From the NCBI GenBank assembly GCA_022426155.1, contig JAKMEE010000047.1, positions 88,491-152,490 on the forward strand: a stretch of DNA of 64,000 nt, written 5' to 3'. Within the stretch, counting starts at the first letter, position 1; every line of letters starts with the position of its first letter. The notes below the pieces were generated by a model that saw only the letters and a program-made list of their open reading frames with translations, ran no database searches and was not told the origin of the DNA. Below are positions 36,034 to 44,300 of the stretch, piece after piece. Position numbers and translations under genes: made by a program. The DNA comes from Candidatus Poseidonia sp. (lineage in GTDB: Archaea; Thermoplasmatota; Poseidoniia; Poseidoniales; Poseidoniaceae).

Positions 36034-36815
36034 TTGGTGTCGGTATGAGCAGTGATGATGTGATTCCACTTTCACTACCGTCATATTTCGAAGATTCAAT
36101 CATGGCCTTCATGGCTCCAATCAAACCATTTGAACTCGAAGAAGTGCCTCTTGCCCAACATGATGAAGTGAGCACCTTTGCGACTGAGAAACGACGAATT
36201 GAGCACCTGAGCGGTAGGTGGTTGCTCGGACAGGCTTTGCAACGATGGGGAGTCAATGACCTCGGGACTCTCATGGTGGTGAGGAATGAACAACGTGCTC
36301 CACGTGTGATTCATTTGCAAGGCGTATGGGTCAACACACCGTTACCATCCATCAGCATCGCTCACAGCCAAACTCACGCTTTCGTTGCTCTTGCTACTCC
36401 AAAGGCCTCGGTTGGCATCGACGCAGAACCTGAAGGGCGAATCTTGGCCTCAAATGCATTGGACATGATGTCAAAGGGCGATGAATTACAGCGGATTCGC
36501 CAGCAGCCTGAGCGATCAATGAAATTGTGGACTGGGAAAGAGGCGATTCAGAAAGCCATGGGGTTGGGGATGAACCTTAATCCTCGTGATATTCAACTTT
36601 CAATTGAGGATAGCCAACAAAATATTTCAATTGGAAATTCAATTTTTCAATTAGGATATTGGATATTTAATGGCTTCCACATATCTCTCGCTTATAACCC
36701 CCGGGACAATCAACCCATCACACCAGAAGAGGCTTTGTTACAGGAGACGAGGGAGGCGATGGAACAGCAGCCAGATTGGGGAGTCGGTTGTAATACCACT
36801 CGTAACAATGCCTGA
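36030..36815 (+). CDS. Sfp-type 4'-phosphopantetheinyl transferase
   Basis: The 261-residue protein has the Sfp-family core motifs in order: PSISIAHSQTHAFVA, then VGIDAEPEGR (Mg-binding Asp and Glu) and KLWTGKEAIQKAMGLGM (the K-E-A-x-x-K motif). Its ATG overlaps the megasynthase TGA as ATGA, so translation is probably coupled. It would move phosphopantetheine from CoA onto a carrier-domain hydroxyl. Normally that is Ser, but here its likely partners are the Thr carriers, which makes its specificity of special interest. It corresponds to PfaE of bacterial PUFA clusters. Its stop abuts the stop of the convergent MerT-like gene. Confidence 0.9.
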   Translation: MIGVGMSSDDVIPLSLPSYFEDSIMAFMAPIKPFELEEVPLAQHDEVSTFATEKRRIEHLSGRWLLGQALQRWGVNDLGTLMVVRNEQRAPRVIHLQGVWVNTPLPSISIAHSQTHAFVALATPKASVGIDAEPEGRILASNALDMMSKGDELQRIRQQPERSMKLWTGKEAIQKAMGLGMNLNPRDIQLSIEDSQQNISIGNSIFQLGYWIFNGFHISLAYNPRDNQPITPEEALLQETREAMEQQPDWGVGCNTTRNNA

Positions 36816-37244
36816 TCATTTATTCCAAAGCCTACTTGACTCCCATGGTAGATTAAGAGCAATTCCTATTTCGGTGAGAATGATGAAATTGAAGACAATG
36901 TATGTCACACTTGCACAAATGAAGACCACCAATGATGTGTTCACAATTCGTGTGCGCTCTCGCCTAGCTGCATCGAGTGTGCAAATCCCTTCCCTGCGGA
37001 AGTAAGCGACCAACCCAATACCTACGAACAGCACTGAACTCAACATCAACGCTGGTCGAAACCACCCCATGCCATCGCCGCCCCAGTACAGGGTATCGGA
37101 CAATGCTGCGGCGGTTGAGACACTTGCAATACCAAACATGACCAAGACGATGCTCGGGAAACAACACATGGATGCAAGGAAAGCCGAACCTCCAATGACC
37201 TTCCAAAGGGAAGCCAAATCTTCCTTTACGCCCCCTTCACCCAT
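36816..37244 (-). CDS. MerT-like small membrane protein
   Basis: The 142-residue protein has about four helices. The first (GGSAFLASMCCFPSIVLVMFGI) carries a Cys-Cys pair embedded in the membrane, as in MerT mercury transporters. A later EGICTLDAARRERTR adds a further Cys on a loop. No MerP or MerA lies nearby. Transport of mercury or another soft metal is possible. MerT-like proteins of other roles also exist. Confidence 0.6.
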   Translation of the reverse strand: MGEGGVKEDLASLWKVIGGSAFLASMCCFPSIVLVMFGIASVSTAAALSDTLYWGGDGMGWFRPALMLSSVLFVGIGLVAYFRREGICTLDAARRERTRIVNTSLVVFICASVTYIVFNFIILTEIGIALNLPWESSRLWNK

Positions 37245-37283
37245 GGGCCTTAGTCACTCCAGTTGCTTTTGAATGATTGTTCA

Positions 37284-38942
37284 TCAAGCACAGTTCTGGA
37301 ATCGCTCATGGGATAGGGCATCGTTGTACAATTTTAACGGTAAAACTGGCATGCCATCGGACCATTGACCCATGTGTGTCAGTGTTGTTTCATCCATCAT
37401 GTAGGAGAATGCCCAATCTGCTGTGATGCTATCGTTACGACTGTGTGCGACAAGATAATCCGCTTGAGCATCGATTCGGCGGTAGAACCCCCAATCCGCC
37501 AGTGAATCATGTGCGGGTTCAGATTGAAGGTAATGACTGGCAACCAGACGAGGGAAGCCGTAACGGTCAGATTGGACAAGCACGACTTGAGTACGTTCTT
37601 CTGAGAGATTGTTAAACAAGGCTTGATGGAATGCAGCTGGGCACAACCCTACGCTCAAATCATCTTCAGTGATGCCAATTTGAACCAATGTTTCGTCAGG
37701 AATGAGGGAAAGGTCAGGTTGGAGTTCAGTTTGCAGAGGACGCGCAGCAGGCGATTCTGGTGCGAACACCAAGGCATTTGAGCCCCACCCCATTGGGAGA
37801 ACATGATCCAGCACCAAGAAGGAATACGCCCCTCCCAAACTGTGCCCCCCAGACCACAGTGTACTTGGATCAACTACAATGGGTCCGAGCGTTTCATTGA
37901 TTTGCGTCAAACGAGACGAACCAAGAAGGGTTTCATCAATGTGGGTGATGGCTGCTTGGATGGCCAAATCACGGTAGGAATGCTGCAAAAAGTCAGTCAT
38001 TCCTTGCTGTTCTGTCACCTGATGGTCTTCAAAACCCTCTGGGCGTATGTCCGATGGATACTGTACAAAAGCAACGGCTATTCCTTTGGCGGCGAGGTGT
38101 TGAATCCAGGATTCGTAAGCGTTCACATCTGGGTATCCAAATCCGTGGAGGAGGACGGCAAGAGGAATACTATCGATAGGTGTATCTTCTGGAAAGAGAG
38201 GAAGTGTGTAATAGATGCTGAATTCAATGTCATCTTCGAGGTTTCCTTGGACCGACACGACCTCAGAAGGCATCTCATAAGGCGAGGAAAATTGAACCGT
38301 TTCATAGGGGCCTGGCGTGGAACCATATCCCAATGTTGGGGGGTTAGGAGGGGTAGGGGCGAACCCCATCAATGCAGGCACGCCGGGCATGATCATCCAT
38401 GCAGCGATAAAGACACCAAGCAAGTGAAAAACTCGCTGTTTGGACACAGGAGTTGTTGATGATTCCCTTAATCTCGGGAGGCCACCAATGGCTAACAGGG
38501 TCGTCACCAGCAGACAACCGTAGTAGGTTGGCAAGATGAGAAAAGCCCCTCGAAGGTAAAATACATCCATTGCAAAGTGAATGACGATGAATCCACATAT
38601 CAATCCCAATACGACCAACCCGATTTCGTTGATGGGACGACTGTAGCGTTCATCTTGGCGTAATTTTGCGAACATGAATCCACAAAACACAGTAAAGCTG
38701 AACAAAATGAACGTCCAACCCATCGCGCCTCTCATCATCATGGTCCAATCCAAGGAACGTACGGCATAAGGCCAGATGGCGTCGATGATTCCAGTTCCTT
38801 GAACCAAGCGAATTAGGAGTTGAGAAAAGGCGAGAACAAAACCCACCAAGGCCAATCCATAGGGCCACAATGAATGCCTGCGGGCCCGAACCTGCCAGGA
38901 GGCGAATGGTTCCAAATCCGCTACGGAACTCTTCTCGTCCAT
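37284..38942 (-). CDS. Multi-pass membrane protein with alpha/beta-hydrolase domain
   Basis: About 552 residues from ATG 38942 (the TTG at 38969 is the track start). Residues up to about 200 contain five or so hydrophobic helices. The C-terminal 340 residues form an alpha/beta hydrolase, with oxyanion-type LAVLLHGFGYP, the nucleophile elbow SGGHSLGGAYSF, and a late segment LVAHSRNDSITADWAF that may supply the Asp. The position of the catalytic His is not certain. Substrate is unknown: an esterase or lipase acting on the outer face is a guess. The M28 gene upstream is on the same strand, 44 bases away. Confidence 0.75.
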   Translation of the reverse strand: MDEKSSVADLEPFASWQVRARRHSLWPYGLALVGFVLAFSQLLIRLVQGTGIIDAIWPYAVRSLDWTMMMRGAMGWTFILFSFTVFCGFMFAKLRQDERYSRPINEIGLVVLGLICGFIVIHFAMDVFYLRGAFLILPTYYGCLLVTTLLAIGGLPRLRESSTTPVSKQRVFHLLGVFIAAWMIMPGVPALMGFAPTPPNPPTLGYGSTPGPYETVQFSSPYEMPSEVVSVQGNLEDDIEFSIYYTLPLFPEDTPIDSIPLAVLLHGFGYPDVNAYESWIQHLAAKGIAVAFVQYPSDIRPEGFEDHQVTEQQGMTDFLQHSYRDLAIQAAITHIDETLLGSSRLTQINETLGPIVVDPSTLWSGGHSLGGAYSFLVLDHVLPMGWGSNALVFAPESPAARPLQTELQPDLSLIPDETLVQIGITEDDLSVGLCPAAFHQALFNNLSEERTQVVLVQSDRYGFPRLVASHYLQSEPAHDSLADWGFYRRIDAQADYLVAHSRNDSITADWAFSYMMDETTLTHMGQWSDGMPVLPLKLYNDALSHERFQNCA

Positions 38943-38986
38943 TGAATCCAAATCCCTGCTTGGGTTCAAGAAGATTCGTCTTCTCC

Positions 38987-40399
38987 TTAGACTCCAACGT
39001 TTCTAATTTCAGGAGTTTGATCAGCGATCAAAAATTCCAACATGGCAGCCCACATGACGAATTCAATTGATTTTTCTAATTCTTCTTGACCACCCACTTC
39101 TGAGACCATATTGTCCAATGTGTCGGTTGGAGAGTGATATGCGTCGTAATCATCGTCATAAGCGCCAAGGTGGAAGATGGTTTGAGCTCCGAGGTCACGG
39201 AACGTAACGTGGTCTGAACGCCCAAATGTGTCTTCGTGAACGTCCATGACGAGATTACTATGCTCATCCCAATGTTGGTCACAGCCTGAGCCATAACTTC
39301 CATCAATGGTCAAGTTCATCGGGGCCTTGAGGACATTCCTGTGGACGTGATCCAAGACATCGGTGATGGCTACATCTTGCTCGTTAGGGTCAAAATCAGG
39401 GCCTGACCATGCGTGATATGGGAAAGGGTCTCCATTCGCCTTATGTGCAGGCCATGAAATTCCCATCATGTCCATGTTGATGTAGAATTTCAATTCTTTA
39501 TCCTTAGGTAGGCAATAATCACAATCGTTGGTTGCGAAGGCATTTGACCCTCGCAATCCCTCTTCTTCGCTCGACCAAAGGGCCAAGAAAGTGTCACATT
39601 CAAAGGTCAAATCCACAAAAGCACGAGCATAAAGCATCATCGAAACTGTCCCAGCAGTGTTGTCATAGGCTCCCTCATAGGTGCCAGCAAGGCTACCGGG
39701 TGGTGCGACATCCATGTGAGCTCCCATTCCTTGGACACAGGAGTCATTGCGCCCTTCCTTCCATGCAATCACATTCAGGCTCTCGGGCTGAGTTGGATTA
39801 CCGTGATCAAATACTCGCATCATGTGCGTTTCATACCCTAGGCCTTCGAAATGCCCCTTGAAGTATGCAGCCGCTCGCTCGAATTGTGGGTTTCCTGACC
39901 CCATCCAACGATTGATGTATCCTCCGCATTCGGTGGAATCCGAGCAAACGCTGGTGATGTAATCCATTTTTTGGAACCATTCTTCACCGTTGACTATGGG
40001 CAATCCTTCAAGCACTGGGAGGTCGATTGCTGTGGACCGTCCATCAGGATGGTACAGTGTCAAATTTGCTTCAGTGGTGTACGGAGTCGTCATCATTTGA
40101 CCGGCTAATCGCCCTTCCTCCCCAACGACAATTTCTCCTCCAGGAATGATGGTTCCATTCACGAAGAGGAAGATGTCAACAGGGACAACCAAACGTTGCC
40201 CTTCTCCCTCGAGCATGAAATCATGCCATTCGCCAGTATTGAGGCTGACAGTAAGTGGGCTCTTGGCATCAATGAGGAAGATTTCAGACACTTCAACCTT
40301 CTCAAGTTCGTCCTCACCAAAGCAACCAGCAAGAGGTGCAAGCAGCATCAATGACATCATTGCGAACGCTCGTAACGAGGCTATGGAACTGGTTCCCAT
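38987..40399 (-). CDS. Secreted M28-family metallopeptidase lipoprotein
   Basis: The 470-residue protein has a lipoprotein signal with lipobox LLAPLAGC near residue 25. The M28 zinc ligands are visible in order: GMGAHMDVAPPG (His), AYDNTAGTVSMM (bridging Asp), WSSEEEGLRGSNAF (catalytic Glu and ligand Glu), INMDMMG (Asp), and a C-terminal DDYDAYHSPTDTL (His). Such enzymes are aminopeptidases or carboxypeptidases attached to the cell surface. A beta-rich N-terminal domain of about 130 residues precedes the peptidase. It would complement the S8 protease downstream in digesting protein. Confidence 0.9.
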   Translation of the reverse strand: MGTSSIASLRAFAMMSLMLLAPLAGCFGEDELEKVEVSEIFLIDAKSPLTVSLNTGEWHDFMLEGEGQRLVVPVDIFLFVNGTIIPGGEIVVGEEGRLAGQMMTTPYTTEANLTLYHPDGRSTAIDLPVLEGLPIVNGEEWFQKMDYITSVCSDSTECGGYINRWMGSGNPQFERAAAYFKGHFEGLGYETHMMRVFDHGNPTQPESLNVIAWKEGRNDSCVQGMGAHMDVAPPGSLAGTYEGAYDNTAGTVSMMLYARAFVDLTFECDTFLALWSSEEEGLRGSNAFATNDCDYCLPKDKELKFYINMDMMGISWPAHKANGDPFPYHAWSGPDFDPNEQDVAITDVLDHVHRNVLKAPMNLTIDGSYGSGCDQHWDEHSNLVMDVHEDTFGRSDHVTFRDLGAQTIFHLGAYDDDYDAYHSPTDTLDNMVSEVGGQEELEKSIEFVMWAAMLEFLIADQTPEIRNVGV

Positions 40400-40458
40400 G
40401 CCCAGCCGTCACGCTTGTGCTTCATAGGGGTTAGCATTTCTTGGTGACGGAAACGGAA

Positions 40459-41112
40459 TCAATAAGGGACATCTTTCCATCCGATTTTGTAACCAATCAG
40501 GTTGAACGAACGATGCAGGACCGGTGTGAAAGCGATTAACGCCAACATGGGGAGGCGTAATTCTTCTGCAGCCAGTACGGACGTCCCTAGGAAGAGTTGG
40601 CCGAAGAGGAACACCATAATGGCAAACGGTAGCGTGTCGAGAAGAGGGGCTTTGGATGAAATTTCCCCCTCTCGCTTCAACCCTCGACGTCGCTTGAAAA
40701 ACGATCCAGTGCTATCGCCGAGTAAGCATGCAAATCCAAGGAATGTGCCCAGGATGAAGGCTGTAAACGATGTTCCTCCGATGTCGAACCATGTTCCTTC
40801 CGAGCCGATTAGTGGGGATGCGAAGACTGTTGAACCATCGTCAAAAACCGTTGAGAGAGAGCCTTGGTCTACGAGACCTACGATAAGCATGCACAGTAAA
40901 CCAGAGGTTAGCGAACCCCCAATCAATCCGTTCCATGTCTTTCCATCTCCGAGGATTCTGTTTCCATCACTGTGGGTTCTTCCTCCGTCGATTGGCCAAG
41001 GGCCGTAACCAGTTTTTGGAAGCCATTTCCCCCACATCATTGCAAAGGTATTGGCTAAAAAACCCGGAAGATAGAGCCAGAGTGTGAGCAAACAGAGCAT
41101 TAGGAAATTCAT
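40459..41112 (-). CDS. carS: CDP-archaeol synthase
   Basis: The 217-residue polytopic protein has the DUF46/CarS motifs: WPIDGGRTHSDGNRILGDGKTWNGLIGG in a cytosolic loop, GDSTGSFFKRRRGLKREGE, and APLLDTLPFA. CarS activates 2,3-digeranylgeranylglycerol phosphate with CTP to CDP-archaeol, the step before polar head-group addition, at the membrane. This confirms isoprenoid ether-lipid synthesis in the same genome that carries an acyl synthase. The gene shares a strand with the tRNA upstream of it and the M28 gene downstream. Confidence 0.92.
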   Translation of the reverse strand: MNFLMLCLLTLWLYLPGFLANTFAMMWGKWLPKTGYGPWPIDGGRTHSDGNRILGDGKTWNGLIGGSLTSGLLCMLIVGLVDQGSLSTVFDDGSTVFASPLIGSEGTWFDIGGTSFTAFILGTFLGFACLLGDSTGSFFKRRRGLKREGEISSKAPLLDTLPFAIMVFLFGQLFLGTSVLAAEELRLPMLALIAFTPVLHRSFNLIGYKIGWKDVPY

Positions 41113-41237
41113 GTCATCAACTCAGCACCGTCTCATGGATACAGCCATCGGTCGGTTAGGAGAGCCTTTCATTGTTGCGAGATGGACATGAATCAAGTGT
41201 CACGAAGGGCACAGCCCCATAGGAGTTACCTGAGAGG

Positions 41238-41309
41238 TGCGGATAGCGGGAGTCGAACCCACGACATAAGGTTGGAAACCTCAGATGATAACCACTTCAC
41301 CATATCCGC
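41238..41309 (-). tRNA. tRNA-Gly (anticodon TCC)
   Basis: The minus strand folds into a cloverleaf. The acceptor is GCGGATA/TATCCGC with discriminator A, and the D arm contains GGTGAAGTGGTTATCA. The anticodon stem TGAGG/CCTTA has loop TTTCCAA (anticodon TCC, read as Gly). The T arm is GTGGG-TTCGACT-CCCGC. CCA is not encoded and no intron is seen. Confidence 0.95.
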
Positions 41310-41372
41310 AAGGGTGGTTGTGCCTCCGAGCATCCTCTCCTCTTTGAGGAAATCGGTTCAAGGGGTTCTCAT

Positions 41373-44300
41373 TCACTTCTTACTTTTGTAATTATCAAAC
41401 ATCGATGGTCCTCGGTTTTTGCGTACCGAAGAGGGAATGGTTGTCTCTGCCTTGCGCTGCAACATTGTGGGTGTTGATGTTTCATCGCTTGCATATTGGC
41501 GGTGAATTTCCTCGACTCGAGCACGACGCTTTTGTTCATGCTGTTTCGATTTGGACTGACCACGGATCACCAATGCACCCATCAAGACGAACAAGACCAA
41601 GCCTCCAAGCAGGGCTTGGAAGAGAGGGTTTTCCGTGTAATCCATCAGGGAGGATGTACCATCGTTCACTAAGACCAACGGGGCATTCGAATCACTCACA
41701 ATGATGGTCACGGTTACCGTTGCCATCGGATTGTCCGCACCAGGTTCACGAGCCATCAATTGGAGTTGATGTTCACCAACGGTCTTCCCTTCACCTGAGA
41801 AGGTCACCGTTTGTGTATTGCCAGATGTGGGGGTGAAGGTGAGGAATTGGGACGTGGAATCACCCACGAGGGCATTGGTGCTTTGCATTTCGATATGAGC
41901 TGCAAACGATGCGTCCATGGAAGTCGTGACGACGCAAGCGAAGGTGAAATAACCACCCGCTGCAATGTCAATCCGATGTATCAAGGGAGTGCATGTCATG
42001 GTGGATTCAGCTGAATTTCGAGTTGGGTCGTTGGGCCAATGGTCCGGTTTGTAAGCACCCAAAGAGTCGTTATCGCCCCACCCGTCTCCATCAGCATCGG
42101 TGGTTTGGGAACGTTCCTCTGGGAAAGCGTCCGATTGGTCTGCTCTTCCATCTCCATCTCCATCAGGGCATCCCATCTCATTGTTGACAGTGGAGGTTCC
42201 CGCTTCAGTTGGGCAGGCATCACCATCGGTTCCAAGAGGTTCATCCCCGTATCCATCGCCATCTGAATCGGTCCATTGTGAACTATCATTCACCCATCCA
42301 TCGTTGTCATCACTGGTGCCATCTCCGTCACTGTCAACACATCCGTAGCGGTCCACGTTCGAAGAACCGGATGTGGTCGGACATAGGTCGGGGTTCACAC
42401 CCTGAGGGTTATCTCCGTATCCATCTCCATCCGTATCCAAGTATTGAGTTGATTCGTTGACAAATGCATCACCTGCATCAGAGGCTCCATCACTATCAGT
42501 GTCAATGCACCCGAAACGGTCAATTGTTGAGCTTCCAGCCTCGGAAGGACATGCATCGGGTTCATTTCCAGTGGCATTGTCTCCAAATCCATCAGCGTCA
42601 GCATCGCTTGTTTGTGTTGGGTCAAGTGGGAAGGCATCAGCTCCATCTTCTGGCCACCATCCGGAATCATTTCCAGCCGCAGCAGAAGGATTCGAAACAC
42701 CATCTCCATCGAGGTCAAGACATCCCAGCCGGTCCACTGTTGAGTTACCAAAGACGAGGGGGCACAGGTCCTCCACGTCATCGTATCCATCTCCATCGCT
42801 ATCGGTAGTACGTGTTGGGTCGAGTGGGAAGTCATCGGTTTGGTTTGAAACTCCATCTCCGTCGCTGTCGACACATCCAAATTGGTCAATGGTGGAGTTT
42901 CCTGCTTCACCAGGGCATGCATCGGGCTGTATTCCAGTGGCGTTATCTCCGTATCCATCTCCGTCTTGGTCTAGCCATTGTGTTGGTAGGTCGGGCAAGG
43001 CATCAAGGGCATTACTCCATCCGTCTCCGTCGTTATCAGGGCAGCCAAAGCTATTGCCATTGGTTGAATTTCCAGCAACGCCAGGGCATGCATCTGGTAG
43101 ATTTCCACCAGCATTATCGCCGTACCCATCTCCATCAATATCGGACCATTGGGTGCTATCGGTAGGATGACTATCCTGGGTATCTGCCCATCCATCCAAA
43201 TCTCCATCAGCGCAACCAAGTGTGTTGTTTTGCCATGAGGTGCCGTAGGTTAAGGGGCAAGAATCAGGAAGGCTTCCAGACGCATTGTCTCCAAATCCAT
43301 CGCCGTCAGTATCGTTCCATTGGGTTGCATCGGCAATAAAAGCATCAGCTCCATCGCCTGTGGCCCATGTCACATCAGGGTCAGAATATCCGTCTCCGTC
43401 AGCATCTGGACAACCCTTTCGGTCATGAACAGAGGTGCCGAATACCGCAGGACAATCATCGTCAAGCCCGTCGTCGTACCCATCGTTATCAGCATCGCCC
43501 CAACGAGTGGGGTCATTTGGATAGGCATCAGCGCCATTTCCGATTGTCCATGACCCATCAGGGTCAGAATATCCGTCTCCGTCAGTGTCCTGGCATCCGC
43601 GTCGGTCGGTGGTTGAATTTCCATCTGTTGACGGACAGGCATCTCCGTTCGTTCCAGATGGATTGTCTCCATATCCGTCACCGTCGCTATCCATCCATTG
43701 TGATGCATCATTTGGAGCAATGTCGGCTCCATTAGTAGTTGTCCATGTACTGTCCGCATCCGATGATCCATCACCATCTGAGTCGAGACATCCAAAGCGG
43801 TCTCGGGTTGAACTACCTGCGGTTGAGGGGCAATTATCCCCTTCAAATCCAGACGGTTCATCCCCAAATCCATCGGAGTCTGAATCAATCCATTGAGTGA
43901 CTTCGTTTGGGAAAGCATCGTCAACATCTGCATAACCATCGCTGTCTGTATCAGCGCATCCCAAGCGGCCAAGTTCGGTTGAGGTTCCCGCTGTTGAAGG
44001 GCAAGCATCCGGTGAGTTGCCAGTTGCGTTATCTCCGTAGCCGTCTCCGTCAGCATCGGCCCACTGAGTGGTGTCTGCATCAAAAGCATCGGCTCCTTGA
44101 CTCACTGTCCAACTGCCATCAGGGTCAGAATATCCGTCTCCATCACTGTCGGTACAACCGAACCGGTCATGGAGAGAATCTCCATTGATGCTCGGACATC
44201 CGTCACCGTTCGAAGCAGGAGGTGGATTATTTCCGTATCCATCTCCATCAGTATCTTCCCATTGAGTTGCATCGTTGGGGAACAGGTCAGCACCGTTGGA

